A stretch of 64,000 nucleotides of DNA from Streptomyces venezuelae. Its GTDB lineage: Bacteria; Actinomycetota; Actinomycetes; Streptomycetales; Streptomycetaceae. The DNA lies in the NCBI RefSeq assembly GCF_008642335.1, contig NZ_CP029191.1, positions 5,146,001-5,210,000 of the forward strand. Reading direction: 5' to 3'. The notes below the pieces were generated by a model that worked only from the letters and a program-made list of their open reading frames with translations, ran no database searches and was not told the origin of the DNA. Shown in pieces: positions 1 through 8,042 of the stretch; positions within the stretch are counted from its first letter, which is position 1, and each line of letters begins with the position of its first letter. Both the position numbers and the translations under genes were made by a program.

Positions 1-363
1 ATCATGATCGACGCGGCGACGGGCGTCGCCGGCAAGATCACCCCCGGTTCGAAGGTCAACATCTACGCCACGTTCAAGGGCGAGGCCGACGACGCCGAGG
101 ACCAGTCCAAAGTCATCGTGGAGGGCGCCAAGGTGCTGGACGTCGGCAAGCTGACCCCGCTCGAACCCGACCAGGACGACCGCACGCGCCGCAGGGCCAC
201 GGAAGCGGTGCCGATCACCTTCGCCCTCGGCACGGCCGACGCCCAGCGCGTCGCCTACGCGGAATCGTTCGCCACCCACGTCCGCCTCGCCCTGGTCGGC
301 GCGGGCGGCGACGCGACGGTGCCGCCCCGGGACCGGACGTACACCCTCGACGAGGACAAGTAG
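1..363 (+). CDS. cpaB: CpaB/RcpC-like Flp pilus assembly protein, C-terminal part
   Basis: The frame is open from the left edge, so only the last 120 or so codons are present; the true start lies outside the window. The segment reads GVAGKITPGSKVNIYATF, typical of the conserved part of CpaB/RcpC proteins, where the chain describes a periplasm- or wall-facing domain of Tad pilus machines. It is the first visible gene of a run of Tad genes on the same strand, and its stop sits 10 bases before the next start, with the ribosome binding site AGGAGG overlapping its stop codon. Assignment rests on motif plus context. The internal ATG at base 4 should not be taken as a start. Confidence 0.8.
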   Translation: MMIDAATGVAGKITPGSKVNIYATFKGEADDAEDQSKVIVEGAKVLDVGKLTPLEPDQDDRTRRRATEAVPITFALGTADAQRVAYAESFATHVRLALVGAGGDATVPPRDRTYTLDEDK

Positions 364-373
364 GAGGTCACGT

Positions 374-1993
374 ATGACCACTCGGATCCTCCCCGCGGTC
401 GGCGACATCGACGCGGCCCGTGCGCTGTCCACGCTCGCCGGGCAGCTTCCCGACACCGAGCCCGCGTTGCCGGTCGGTGACTCCACCGCGCTGCTCGACA
501 CCCTCGCGCGGCTCGCCGCCGAGTCCGTCGACGAGCTGCCCGAAGTCGTCCTCGTCCACGAGCGCATCGGGCCCGTCCCCGCCCTCGACCTCATCCGCGA
601 CCTCGTCCTGCGCTTCCCCGCGGTCGGCGTCGTCCTGATCACCGCCGACACCAGCCCCGGGCTCCTCACCGCCGCCATGGACTCCGGCGCCCGCGGCATC
701 GTCGGCCTCCCCCTCGCCTACGACGCCCTCGCCGAACGCGTCCAGGCCGCCGCCTCCTGGTCCACCGGCATGCGCAGGCACCTGGGCAACGGGAACGGCG
801 GGAGTCTTGAGCTGTACGCGGGGGGCGGAGCCACGGGCGCGGGCACCGTCGTCACCGTCAGCGGCGCGAAGGGCGGCGTCGGCACCACCCTCACCGCCGT
901 CCACCTCGCCCTCGCCTCCCGCGCGTCCGGCCGCAGTGTCGCCCTCGTCGACCTCGACCTCCAGTCCGGCGACGTCGCCTCCTACCTCGACGTGCAGTTC
1001 CGCCGCTCCATCGCCGACCTCGCCGCGATCTCCGACATCACACCCCGCGTCCTCCAGGACGCCGTCTACACCCACGAGACCGGCATCGGCCTGCTCCTCG
1101 CCCCCGCCGACGGCGAACGCGGCGAAGAGGTCACCGACCGCGTCGCCCGCCAGACCATCGGCGCCCTGCGCGCCCGCTACGACGTCGTGATCGTCGACTG
1201 CGGCTCCTACGTCACCGGCGCGGGCGCCACCGCCGTCGAACTCGCCGACCAGGCCCTCCTGCTCGTCACCCCCGACGTCGTCGCCGTCCGCGCCGCCAAA
1301 CGCATGGTCCGCCTCTGGGACCGGCTGCAGATCCGCAAGGCCGAGGAGACCGTCACCGTCGTCAACCGGCACGGCAAGGGCGCGGAGATCCAGCCCGCCC
1401 TCGTCGAACGCGTCACGGGGACCAAGACCGCACGGACCACCGTGCCCGCCCACTTCAAGGAACTGCAGGCCGCCGTCGACGCGGGCCGCATGCAGGACCT
1501 CGAAAGCCGCTCCTCCGTGAAACAGGCCCTGTGGGGCCTCGCGGGCGAACTGGGTCTGGTCGACCCGGACGCGGCGGGCACCGGCGGCAAGCGCGGGCTC
1601 GCGCTGCGCAGGAAGGCGGCGACCGGCGACCGCGGCGCGGTCACCCTCGAATTCGCCGGGATGTTCCCGCTGCTGCTCGTGGTCATGGCGATCCTCTGGC
1701 AGTGCGCGCTGTACGGCTACACGTACTCCCTCGCGGGAAACGCGGCGGACGAGGCGGCCCGGGCGGCCACGGCGGCGTACGCGGCGGGCGAGGGCGCGGC
1801 CGGGGCCTGTTCCGCCGCCGCCCAGGAACACCTGCCCGACGCCTGGCAGGGCGCCGCGGTGTCCTGCACGGACGAGGGCACGGTGTGGAAGGCCCACGTC
1901 TCCGTGGACGTACCCGTGTTCTTCCCGGGCTTCGACGCGGGATGGCACGTGGACGGGGAGGCGGGGGCGGCGAAGGAGGGGGAGGACGGGTGA
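374..1993 (+). CDS. CpaE-like MinD/ParA ATPase fused to a TadE pseudopilin domain
   Basis: A 539-residue protein. Residues 1-130 look like a degenerate receiver domain, as in CpaE. Residues about 160-400 are a MinD/ParA ATPase with the deviant Walker A SGAKGGVGTT and the later motif VIVDCG. After a basic linker, residues about 418-539 form a second module: GAVTLEF followed by a hydrophobic helix (FPLLLVVMAILW), the class III prepilin signal of TadE/TadF proteins with Glu at +5. CpaE localises Tad secretion complexes and TadE is a minor pseudopilin, and the two are normally separate genes. The start ATG follows AGGAGG by 6 bases. The next gene begins inside its stop (GTGA). The reading frame is intact across the junction. 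Confidence 0.88.
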   Translation: MTTRILPAVGDIDAARALSTLAGQLPDTEPALPVGDSTALLDTLARLAAESVDELPEVVLVHERIGPVPALDLIRDLVLRFPAVGVVLITADTSPGLLTAAMDSGARGIVGLPLAYDALAERVQAAASWSTGMRRHLGNGNGGSLELYAGGGATGAGTVVTVSGAKGGVGTTLTAVHLALASRASGRSVALVDLDLQSGDVASYLDVQFRRSIADLAAISDITPRVLQDAVYTHETGIGLLLAPADGERGEEVTDRVARQTIGALRARYDVVIVDCGSYVTGAGATAVELADQALLLVTPDVVAVRAAKRMVRLWDRLQIRKAEETVTVVNRHGKGAEIQPALVERVTGTKTARTTVPAHFKELQAAVDAGRMQDLESRSSVKQALWGLAGELGLVDPDAAGTGGKRGLALRRKAATGDRGAVTLEFAGMFPLLLVVMAILWQCALYGYTYSLAGNAADEAARAATAAYAAGEGAAGACSAAAQEHLPDAWQGAAVSCTDEGTVWKAHVSVDVPVFFPGFDAGWHVDGEAGAAKEGEDG

Positions 1994-2382
1994 GGCGGCC
2001 CCGGACGAGACACGGGCGTCGGCGCCGCCGCTGGGGCGACCACGGCGTCTCCATGCTTGAGTTCGCCGGCTTCCTGCCGATCCTGCTGCTCATCGGCCTC
2101 GCCGCGATCCAGCTCGGCCTCGTCGGCTACGCCGCCAACCAGGCGGGATCCGGCGCCAGGGCCGCCGCCCGCGCGGCCTCGCAGGGCGACTCGGGGGAGG
2201 CCGCGGGCGCCGCCGCCATGGACGGCGGCCTGACCGCGTCCGTCGGCGTCAGCAAGGGCGGCGCCACGACGACCGCCACGGTCGAGGTCCAGGTCCCCAC
2301 CCTGCTCCCCTTCATCGACACGGACTGGAGCGTCACGAAGGAGGCGACGATGCCGAACGACGACGCACCGGACACGGACTGA
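1990..2382 (+). CDS. tadE: TadE-like minor pseudopilin
   Basis: A 130-residue protein started at a GTG that overlaps the stop of the preceding gene (GTGA), with GGAGGACGG just upstream; the open frame extends further 5' but that part is a shadow of the previous gene. It has an arginine-rich N-terminus, then the prepilin signal GVSMLEFAG (Gly, then Glu at +5) and one transmembrane helix, then a small extracytoplasmic domain. TadE-type pseudopilins are processed by the Tad prepilin peptidase and incorporated in or below the Flp fibre. It is the second TadE domain of the locus, after the one fused to the ATPase. Confidence 0.82.
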   Translation: MRRPRTRHGRRRRRWGDHGVSMLEFAGFLPILLLIGLAAIQLGLVGYAANQAGSGARAAARAASQGDSGEAAGAAAMDGGLTASVGVSKGGATTTATVEVQVPTLLPFIDTDWSVTKEATMPNDDAPDTD

Positions 2383-2424
2383 CTCCGGCACGGTTCATAT
2401 CCAAGAGGGAGGTTGAAGGACGAC

Positions 2425-3762
2425 ATGAGTCTGCGCGACCGCGTGGCCCCCACCCACCAGACCGAGCCGAGCCGCGACGACGGCCTCGTCGCCGTCTACC
2501 GCTCCAAGCTCCTGGAGGAGATTGACCTCGCCGAGATGTCGTCGCTCACGGCCGCGGACCGCCGCGTCCGCCTGGAGCGCGTACTCGGCCACATCATCAG
2601 CCGCGAAGGCCCCGTCCTCTCCACCTCCGAACGCTCCCAGCTGATTCGCCGCGTCGTCGACGAGGCCCTCGGACTCGGCGTGCTCGAACCGCTCCTCGCC
2701 GACACCTCCATCACGGAGATCATGGTCAACGGCCCCGACTCGATCTTTGTCGAACGGGCCGGACGCGTGGAGCAGCTCCCCCTCCGCTTCGCCTCGAACG
2801 ACCAGCTGATGCAGACGATCGAACGCATCGTGTCGACCGTCAACCGCCGCGTCGACGAGTCGAACCCCATGGTCGACGCCCGCCTGCCCACCGGCGAACG
2901 CGTCAACGTGATCATCCCGCCGCTCGCCCTCACCGGCGCCACCCTCACGATCCGCCGCTTCCCGCGCGCCTACACCCTCCCCGAGCTCATCGGCCTCGGC
3001 TCCCTCGACGAGCACATGCTGATGCTGCTCTCCGCGTTCGTGCGCGCCCGCTTCAACCTCATCGTCAGCGGCGGCACCGGCACCGGCAAGACGACGCTGC
3101 TCAACGCGCTCTCCGGCCTCATCCCGGCCAGCGAACGCATCATCACCATCGAGGACTCCGCGGAACTCCAGCTCCAGCAGGAACACGTGATCCGCCTCGA
3201 ATCCCGCCCCCCGAACGTCGAGGGCAAGGGCCAGATCACCATCCGCGACCTCGTCCGCAACAGCCTGCGCATGCGGCCCGACCGCATCATCGTCGGCGAG
3301 GTCCGCGGCGGCGAGACCCTCGACATGCTCCAGGCCATGTCGACGGGCCACGACGGCTCCCTCGCCACCGTCCACGCGAACACCGCGGAGGACGCCCTCA
3401 TGCGCCTCCAGACCCTCGGCTCCATGTCGGAGGTCCAGATCCCCTTCGAGGCGCTGAAGGACCAGATCAACTCGGCCGTCGACGTCGTCATCCAGCTCGC
3501 CCGGCACGGAGACGGCTCCCGCAAGGTCGCCGAGATCGTGCTGCTCGTCTCCCACGGCCGCCAGCACTTCCGCATCGTCCCGGTCTCCCGCTTCGTGCCC
3601 CGCCCGCTCGGCGCGGACCGCGTGGTGCACGGCTGGTTCGAGCATCTGCCGCTGCCGCGCGAGGTCGCCGACAAGCTGTACGTCGCGAACGAACCGGTGC
3701 CACCGGCGTTCGGCGTGGCGGAGGCCGTCGACGTCATGAACACGAGGGAAGCGATCGGATGA
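2425..3762 (+). CDS. cpaF: CpaF/TadA secretion ATPase
   Basis: A 445-residue type II/IV secretion ATPase that powers assembly of the Flp pilus at the inner face of the membrane. Visible motifs: Walker A GGTGTGKTT near residue 216, the Asp box SLRMRPDRIIVGEVRGGE, and the His box STGHDGSLATVHANT. The N-terminal domain (VDEALGLGVLEPLL ... EIMVNGP) is typical of CpaF. The ATG at 2425 was preferred to the upstream TTG at 2413 because GAAGGA lies 4 bases before it. The gene ends in an ATGA overlap with tadB, so translation is probably coupled. Confidence 0.95.
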   Translation: MSLRDRVAPTHQTEPSRDDGLVAVYRSKLLEEIDLAEMSSLTAADRRVRLERVLGHIISREGPVLSTSERSQLIRRVVDEALGLGVLEPLLADTSITEIMVNGPDSIFVERAGRVEQLPLRFASNDQLMQTIERIVSTVNRRVDESNPMVDARLPTGERVNVIIPPLALTGATLTIRRFPRAYTLPELIGLGSLDEHMLMLLSAFVRARFNLIVSGGTGTGKTTLLNALSGLIPASERIITIEDSAELQLQQEHVIRLESRPPNVEGKGQITIRDLVRNSLRMRPDRIIVGEVRGGETLDMLQAMSTGHDGSLATVHANTAEDALMRLQTLGSMSEVQIPFEALKDQINSAVDVVIQLARHGDGSRKVAEIVLLVSHGRQHFRIVPVSRFVPRPLGADRVVHGWFEHLPLPREVADKLYVANEPVPPAFGVAEAVDVMNTREAIG

Positions 3763-4706
3763 ACGACCCCGCACTCCTCGCCCTGGGCGCCACCCTCCTG
3801 ACGGGCACGCTCGCGGTCGCGGGCGTCCACACGTACGCGTCGGGCCGCGCCCAGCGCCAGGCCCTGGTGGACCGCCTCGCGCTCGGCCCCGGCACGGTCG
3901 ACGGCGGCCCGCCCGGCCGCACCCGCCGCTTCGCCGCCGTCGACCGCCGCCTGCGCCGCACCCGCCTCGGCCGCGCGATCCACCTGCGCCTGTCCTCGAC
4001 GGGCCTGGACCTCACGGCGGGGGAGTTCTTCACCTACGTCGTCGCGGTCGTGGCCGCACTCTGGCTGATCGCGGCCGCGACCCTGGCCCCGTTCTTCGGC
4101 CCGATCGCGGGTGTCGTCGCGATATGGGGAGCGGCCGCCTTCCTCAACTGGCAACGCCAGAAACGTATCGAGGCGTTCATCAACCAACTCCCGGACGTGG
4201 CGCGCATCCTGGCGAACGCGACGGCGGCGGGCCTCGCCCTGCGCACGTCCTTGGCGATGGCGGCGGAAGAACTGGAAGCACCGGCGGGCGAGGAACTCTC
4301 CCACGTGGCGGACCAGTTGACGATGGGCCGCTCCATCGACGACACCCTCGGCGAACTCGCCGCCCGTCTCCCGTCCCGCGAGCTCATCGTCCTGGTCACG
4401 ACTCTCGTCCTGTCCAACAAGGCGGGCGGCACGGTGGTCAACTCCCTGCGGAACCTCACGCAGACCCTGGAGGACCGCAAGGAGACGCGGCGCGAGGTCC
4501 GCACGATGCTCTCGGAGGTCAACGCGACGGCCTTCACGGTCCCGCTCCTCGGCCTGGGGTCCCTGCTCCTCATCAACTCGTCGAACGAGGGCGCGCTGGA
4601 ACGGGTCACAGGCTCACCGCTGGGCCAGACGCTGATCCTGATCTCGCTCGGCCTGTACGGCGTCGGATTCTTCGTGATCCGCCGCCTGGGAAAGATCGAA
4701 GTATAG
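3759..4706 (+). CDS. tadB: TadB, type II secretion F-domain membrane protein
   Basis: A 315-residue integral membrane protein with two hydrophobic stretches near residues 90-130 and two near the C-terminus, and a cytoplasmic T2SS F domain between them (INQLPDVARILANATAAGLA, then GGTVVNSLRNLTQTLEDR). TadB and TadC form the membrane platform on which the CpaF ATPase acts. The start overlaps the cpaF stop by four bases (ATGA). The gap to tadC is 12 bases. The assignment to TadB rather than TadC comes from gene order and the F-domain position. Confidence 0.9.
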   Translation: MNDPALLALGATLLTGTLAVAGVHTYASGRAQRQALVDRLALGPGTVDGGPPGRTRRFAAVDRRLRRTRLGRAIHLRLSSTGLDLTAGEFFTYVVAVVAALWLIAAATLAPFFGPIAGVVAIWGAAAFLNWQRQKRIEAFINQLPDVARILANATAAGLALRTSLAMAAEELEAPAGEELSHVADQLTMGRSIDDTLGELAARLPSRELIVLVTTLVLSNKAGGTVVNSLRNLTQTLEDRKETRREVRTMLSEVNATAFTVPLLGLGSLLLINSSNEGALERVTGSPLGQTLILISLGLYGVGFFVIRRLGKIEV

Positions 4707-4718
4707 AAGGGAGTCCGG

Positions 4719-5609
4719 ATGCTGAGCCTGCTCCTCGCGGCTGCGATGGGCCTCGCCGTGGCCGGCGTCTGCCTGGGCATCCGCATGTACCGCGCGGACG
4801 CGAAGCTGCCGACCGACCTGGCCGTGGCCCTGGAGGTCGGCGCGACGAGGGTCTCGGTGGCGGGCTCGGCGGTGGACCGCCTGGGCATGCGCTTCGCGCC
4901 CCTGGTCCTGCGCCTGATGGGCCCGAGACGGGTCGACGCCAAGCGCCGCAGGATAGACATGGCGGGCAACCCCGGCGGCCTGACGATCGACCGCTACGCT
5001 GCACGGCGCGCCGTCTACGGCGTCTTCGGCCTGGTCCTCGGCCTGGTCTTCCTCACCAACGGCTCCCCGCTCTTCGGCCTGCTGACCCTCGCCTTCGGCG
5101 CGGTGGCGGCGGACGCGCTGATCTGGCAGGCGATCCGCGAACGCCGCGAGGTCATCGACCGCACGCTCCCCGACTTCCTGGACGTCCTCGCCGTCGTGGT
5201 CTCGGCGGGCCTCGGCTTCCGGCAGGCGCTGGACCGCGTCGCGGAACGGTACGAGGGTCCGTGGGCGGACGAACTCCGCATCACACTCCGCCAGATGGAC
5301 ATGGGCGTCAGCCGCCGCCAGGCCTTCGACGACCTGCGCCGCCGCAACGCGTCCGAGCAGGTCGCCCAGTTCGTCTCGGCGCTCCAGCAGGGGGAGGAAC
5401 TGGGCTCGCCGATCGCGGAGACGCTGATCCAGATCGCCACGGACATGCGCCGCACGGACGCGCAGAACTCCCGCCGCCGGGCGGCGAAGACGATCCCCAA
5501 GGCGACGATGGTGACGCTCGTCTTCATGCTCCCGGCCACGATGATCCTGATCGCGGCGGGCATGTTCCTGGGCTCGGGCTCCGACTTCGGCTCCATTCTG
5601 GACCGTTGA
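4719..5609 (+). CDS. tadC: TadC, type II secretion F-domain membrane protein
   Basis: A 296-residue membrane protein, paralogous to TadB. It has an N-terminal transmembrane helix, a central pair of helices, the F-domain signature (RTLPDFLDVLAVVVSAGLGF, then LRRRNASEQVAQFVSALQQ) and a final hydrophobic pair. It would sit with TadB as the inner-membrane platform of the pilus. AAGGGAG lies 6 bases before the ATG. It is the last gene of the tightly packed first half of the locus; 287 bases then separate it from the pilin. Confidence 0.9.
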   Translation: MLSLLLAAAMGLAVAGVCLGIRMYRADAKLPTDLAVALEVGATRVSVAGSAVDRLGMRFAPLVLRLMGPRRVDAKRRRIDMAGNPGGLTIDRYAARRAVYGVFGLVLGLVFLTNGSPLFGLLTLAFGAVAADALIWQAIRERREVIDRTLPDFLDVLAVVVSAGLGFRQALDRVAERYEGPWADELRITLRQMDMGVSRRQAFDDLRRRNASEQVAQFVSALQQGEELGSPIAETLIQIATDMRRTDAQNSRRRAAKTIPKATMVTLVFMLPATMILIAAGMFLGSGSDFGSILDR

Positions 5610-5896
5610 GCGGAGGCGTATGGCGGGGGCCGCCGAGATGAACGAAATGAACGACTTCGCGAAAGCTCTTCGCGGATGCAACTCGATGTGGGACAGTCAG
5701 GGCTGAGTTCACGGTTCGCGTGAGGGGACTTCGTGCATGGTGATCTCAACGAGGGGGAAGAGAACCCGCCAACTTGCGGGCCGGGCACGCCGGTTACCGC
5801 ATACGTCGCGCAGAGTTGCTGCCGACGCACGCCGTGTGGCGTACGTTGCCTCTGACCACAAAGGGCGCGGTATCGGGTGGGAGAGAAGGGTCCGTC
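5610..5896 (+). other. Non-coding gap before the pilin gene
   Basis: No convincing gene. It contains two adjacent small hairpins at 5765-5793 (CCCGC/GCGGG and CCGG/CCGG), which could attenuate read-through from tadC. The remaining 100 bases would hold a separate promoter for the abundant pilin. A 28-codon frame from 5620 has no family resemblance and was not called. The pilin ribosome binding site, GAGAGAAGGG, lies at 5881-5890. Confidence 0.45.
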
Positions 5897-6115
5897 GTGC
5901 TGAAGGAACGCGTGCTCAAAGTCTGGGTCGACTGGTCGGTCTCCGTGGCGTCGCGGGTTCGGGGGGAAGGGCGGGATTCGGGGGCGGGGTTTGTGGAGTA
6001 TGCGGGGCTGATGATTCTTATTGCGGGGATCTTCGTCCTGATCGATGGCCTGGGTCTCGACGGCCAGATCTCTGGCGCCATTCAGGACGCCGTCTCCGAC
6101 GTGGTCGGCGGCTGA
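5897..6115 (+). CDS. flp: Flp-family pilin
   Basis: A 72-residue prepilin started at GTG 5897, 6 bases after GAGAGAAGGG; the longer frame starting at 5774 lacks such a site. Residues 1-29 are a charged leader, followed by the processing site G/AGFVEYAG with Glu at +5 and Tyr at +6, the hallmark of Flp prepilins, then one hydrophobic helix (LMILIAGIFVLIDGLGL) and a short C-terminal tail rich in Asp, Ser and Gly. It would be cleaved by the Tad prepilin peptidase, not present in the window, and polymerised into the fibre. Its stop overlaps the next gene. Confidence 0.9.
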   Translation: MLKERVLKVWVDWSVSVASRVRGEGRDSGAGFVEYAGLMILIAGIFVLIDGLGLDGQISGAIQDAVSDVVGG

Positions 6116-6723
6116 CGCGCGGTCGTCCTTTCGATGATGGAGGGCAGACGCTCCCCATCTACATCTGGCTGACAGGCATTCTGCTCTTCGTCGCCCTGGC
6201 CTTCTTCGCCTTCGCCCAGGCGGCGTCGGCGCGCAATGGAGCGCAGTCCGCCGCTGATGCCGCGGCGTTGGCCGCCGCTCAGGAGTCCAGGAACGAACTG
6301 GCGGAACGGCTCGGCCTGTCCATCGGCCAGGGCGACGAGTGGCTCGACTGGCTGACCGGTGACTTGCCCACCGACATCGAGGCCGCCCGAGCGGCGGCTG
6401 ACGTGCTCGCCGCGGAAAACGACTCACAGGTCACAGGTCTTGTCTCGACCGAAGCGAGCGGGTTGCCCGGTTACAAGGTTTCGGTCGAGACCAACTACAC
6501 GGTGGGTGACTCCGTTATTCCTGGTACGGAGACGCAGCACGCCAATGCTGACGCCACTGCCGTCATCAAGCCTCGCTGTGACGTAGATCCCTCGAGTGAT
6601 CCCGAGAAGGTCGTGGAATTCGATTGCGACGGCGGCGAATCCTTCGAGATCGACCCTGAAGACTTCGAAGCGGGCGATCTCCCGGACGCGTCCGCTCTCT
6701 TCTCTGTCCACCTGGCCGAATGA
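6112..6723 (+). CDS. TadG-like pilus-associated membrane protein, apparent CTG start
   Basis: About 203 residues. After TRGRPFDDGGQ comes a transmembrane segment (IYIWLTGILLFVALAFFAFAQ) and then NGAQSAADAAALAAAQE, the usual signature of actinobacterial TadG-like or Rv3654c-like proteins, followed by an acidic extracytoplasmic domain. In this frame there is no ATG, GTG or TTG within the usual distance upstream of the homologous region. The only plausible local start is CTG at 6112, which overlaps the pilin stop as CTGA, the position where a coupled ATGA or GTGA would be expected. Upstream is only a weak GGCGG. The stop in turn overlaps an ATG of the next frame (ATGA). Confidence 0.75.
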   Translation: MTRGRPFDDGGQTLPIYIWLTGILLFVALAFFAFAQAASARNGAQSAADAAALAAAQESRNELAERLGLSIGQGDEWLDWLTGDLPTDIEAARAAADVLAAENDSQVTGLVSTEASGLPGYKVSVETNYTVGDSVIPGTETQHANADATAVIKPRCDVDPSSDPEKVVEFDCDGGESFEIDPEDFEAGDLPDASALFSVHLAE

Positions 6724-6755
6724 CAAGCGATCGACGAGAGAAGGAAGCCGTAGCG

Positions 6756-7361
6756 ATGAACATTCGGCGTACCGCGACGACCCGCAGGGCAATGACCGCT
6801 GTCGCGATCACGACTGGGCTGGTCTTCACGGTGGCCGGTTGCGGCGGCGGAGACGGTGATGGTGACAAGGCCGAGAAGAGCGCGACCTCGACATCATCTT
6901 CCGGACAGGGCAAGGACGACGACGAAAAGGGTGAAGGCGGACAGGCGCCCGAGACGGACGAGGTGCTGGCCGAGGTCAAGGGCGAGGAGAACATCACCCT
7001 GACGGTTACCTCCGCCGTCCGGGATGAGGGAGGCTTCGTCACTGTTTCCGGCAAGGTGACCAACAACGGTGGCAGGTTCTGGGCGGCCGCCAACTGGCGT
7101 GGCGAGGAACGTGAGCTGAACAAGAACGGTTCGTCCGTGGCAGGCGCGAACCTGATCGACAACGTGGGCAAGAAGAAGTACCTGGTCCTGCGGGACACCG
7201 AGGGGCGATGCCTGTGCACGAAATTCACAGGCGGCGTCAAACCCAGCCAGACGGCGGACTGGTTCGCCCAATTCCCCGCCCCCCCAGAAGGAACCGACAA
7301 GGTCACCTTCCAGGTGGGGTCGATGCCCCCCGCCCCCATCGAGATCGCCCAAGGCGAGTGA
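6756..7361 (+). CDS. Predicted lipoprotein of the Tad locus
   Basis: A 201-residue protein. ATG 6756 was chosen over ATG 6720 because GAGAAGGAAG precedes it and because it gives a clean type II signal peptide: basic start, hydrophobic core TAVAITTGLVFTVAG and lipobox VAGC near residue 29. The mature part begins with a Gly/Asp/Lys/Ser linker and then a beta-rich domain (ENITLTVTSAVRDEGGFVTV, CLCTKF) resembling small Ig-like or DUF4352-type domains, which I cannot name firmly. It lies between the TadG-like protein and an OmpA-domain protein, so it may be a wall-side accessory of the pilus. Confidence 0.75.
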   Translation: MNIRRTATTRRAMTAVAITTGLVFTVAGCGGGDGDGDKAEKSATSTSSSGQGKDDDEKGEGGQAPETDEVLAEVKGEENITLTVTSAVRDEGGFVTVSGKVTNNGGRFWAAANWRGEERELNKNGSSVAGANLIDNVGKKKYLVLRDTEGRCLCTKFTGGVKPSQTADWFAQFPAPPEGTDKVTFQVGSMPPAPIEIAQGE

Positions 7362-7365
7362 CCGC

Positions 7366-8007
7366 ATGACCCGCCACCTCCGCCACCTCGCGGGCGCCGC
7401 CACCCTCACGACCCTGATCCTCATCGCCCCGCCGGCCCACGCCGACGACGACCCCCCCGCCCCACCCGGCAGCACCACCACCTCCCCGCCCCCCGAGGTC
7501 GATTCCAGTAGTCCGGGGCTGAAGCTCGCCGACGGCGCCACGCTCGCGCCGGCCAAGGTGCTGGACATCAAGTCCGTCGTCGAGGACCTCGGCGGCGAGG
7601 AGCGCCGCGAGGACACCAACACGGACGTGAAGTTCGCGCTGCAGGCGGAAGTCCTGTTCCCGAAGGACGAGTCGAAGCTGAACCCCGAGGCGAACGCCCG
7701 GATCGAGGCGATCGCCAAGGAAGCCGAGGCCCAGAAGGCCACGGACGTCCGCGTCTTCGGCTTCACGGACAACCTCGGCTCCTACGCCCACGGCAAGAAA
7801 CTCTCCCGCGAACGCGCGGAAGCCGTCCACGACAAGCTCGCGAGCTACCTCGGCCCGGAGGTCACGTTCTCCGTGCGCGGCTACAGCGAGGACTACCCCA
7901 TCGCGGACAACGGCTCCGAGGAGGGCCGCAAGAAGAACCGCCGCGTCGAGGTGTCCTTCCCCCGGGGCGCGACGGGCGACACCCCCGGCACGGAGACCAC
8001 CGGCTGA
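7366..8007 (+). CDS. Secreted OmpA-family peptidoglycan-binding protein
   Basis: A 213-residue protein with a Sec signal peptide (hydrophobic LAGAATLTTLILIAPPAHA) and a Pro/Thr/Ser linker, then an OmpA C-terminal domain from about residue 85: EVLFPKDESKLNPEANARIE, FGFTDNLGSYAHGKKLSRERA and GRKKNRRVEV. This fold binds diaminopimelate in peptidoglycan. In a Gram-positive cell it cannot be an outer-membrane protein and more likely ties the pilus base to the wall. It starts 4 bases after the lipoprotein stop, so the two are probably co-transcribed. Confidence 0.85.
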   Translation: MTRHLRHLAGAATLTTLILIAPPAHADDDPPAPPGSTTTSPPPEVDSSSPGLKLADGATLAPAKVLDIKSVVEDLGGEERREDTNTDVKFALQAEVLFPKDESKLNPEANARIEAIAKEAEAQKATDVRVFGFTDNLGSYAHGKKLSRERAEAVHDKLASYLGPEVTFSVRGYSEDYPIADNGSEEGRKKNRRVEVSFPRGATGDTPGTETTG

Positions 8008-8042
8008 GCCACGGCCCCGCCCCCGATGCCAGGATTGCCCCC

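Noticed and set aside
2413..2424. TTG start for cpaF
   Set aside because: The TTG directly abuts the GGGAGG sequence, leaving no spacing; ATG 2425 fits better.
5620..5706. A 28-codon frame after tadC
   Set aside because: No family resemblance, only a moderate ribosome binding site, and too short to judge.
6720..6755. Start of the lipoprotein at the ATGA overlap (6720)
   Set aside because: ATG 6756 has a better ribosome binding site and gives a compact signal peptide; starting at 6720 would add a charged 12-residue leader.
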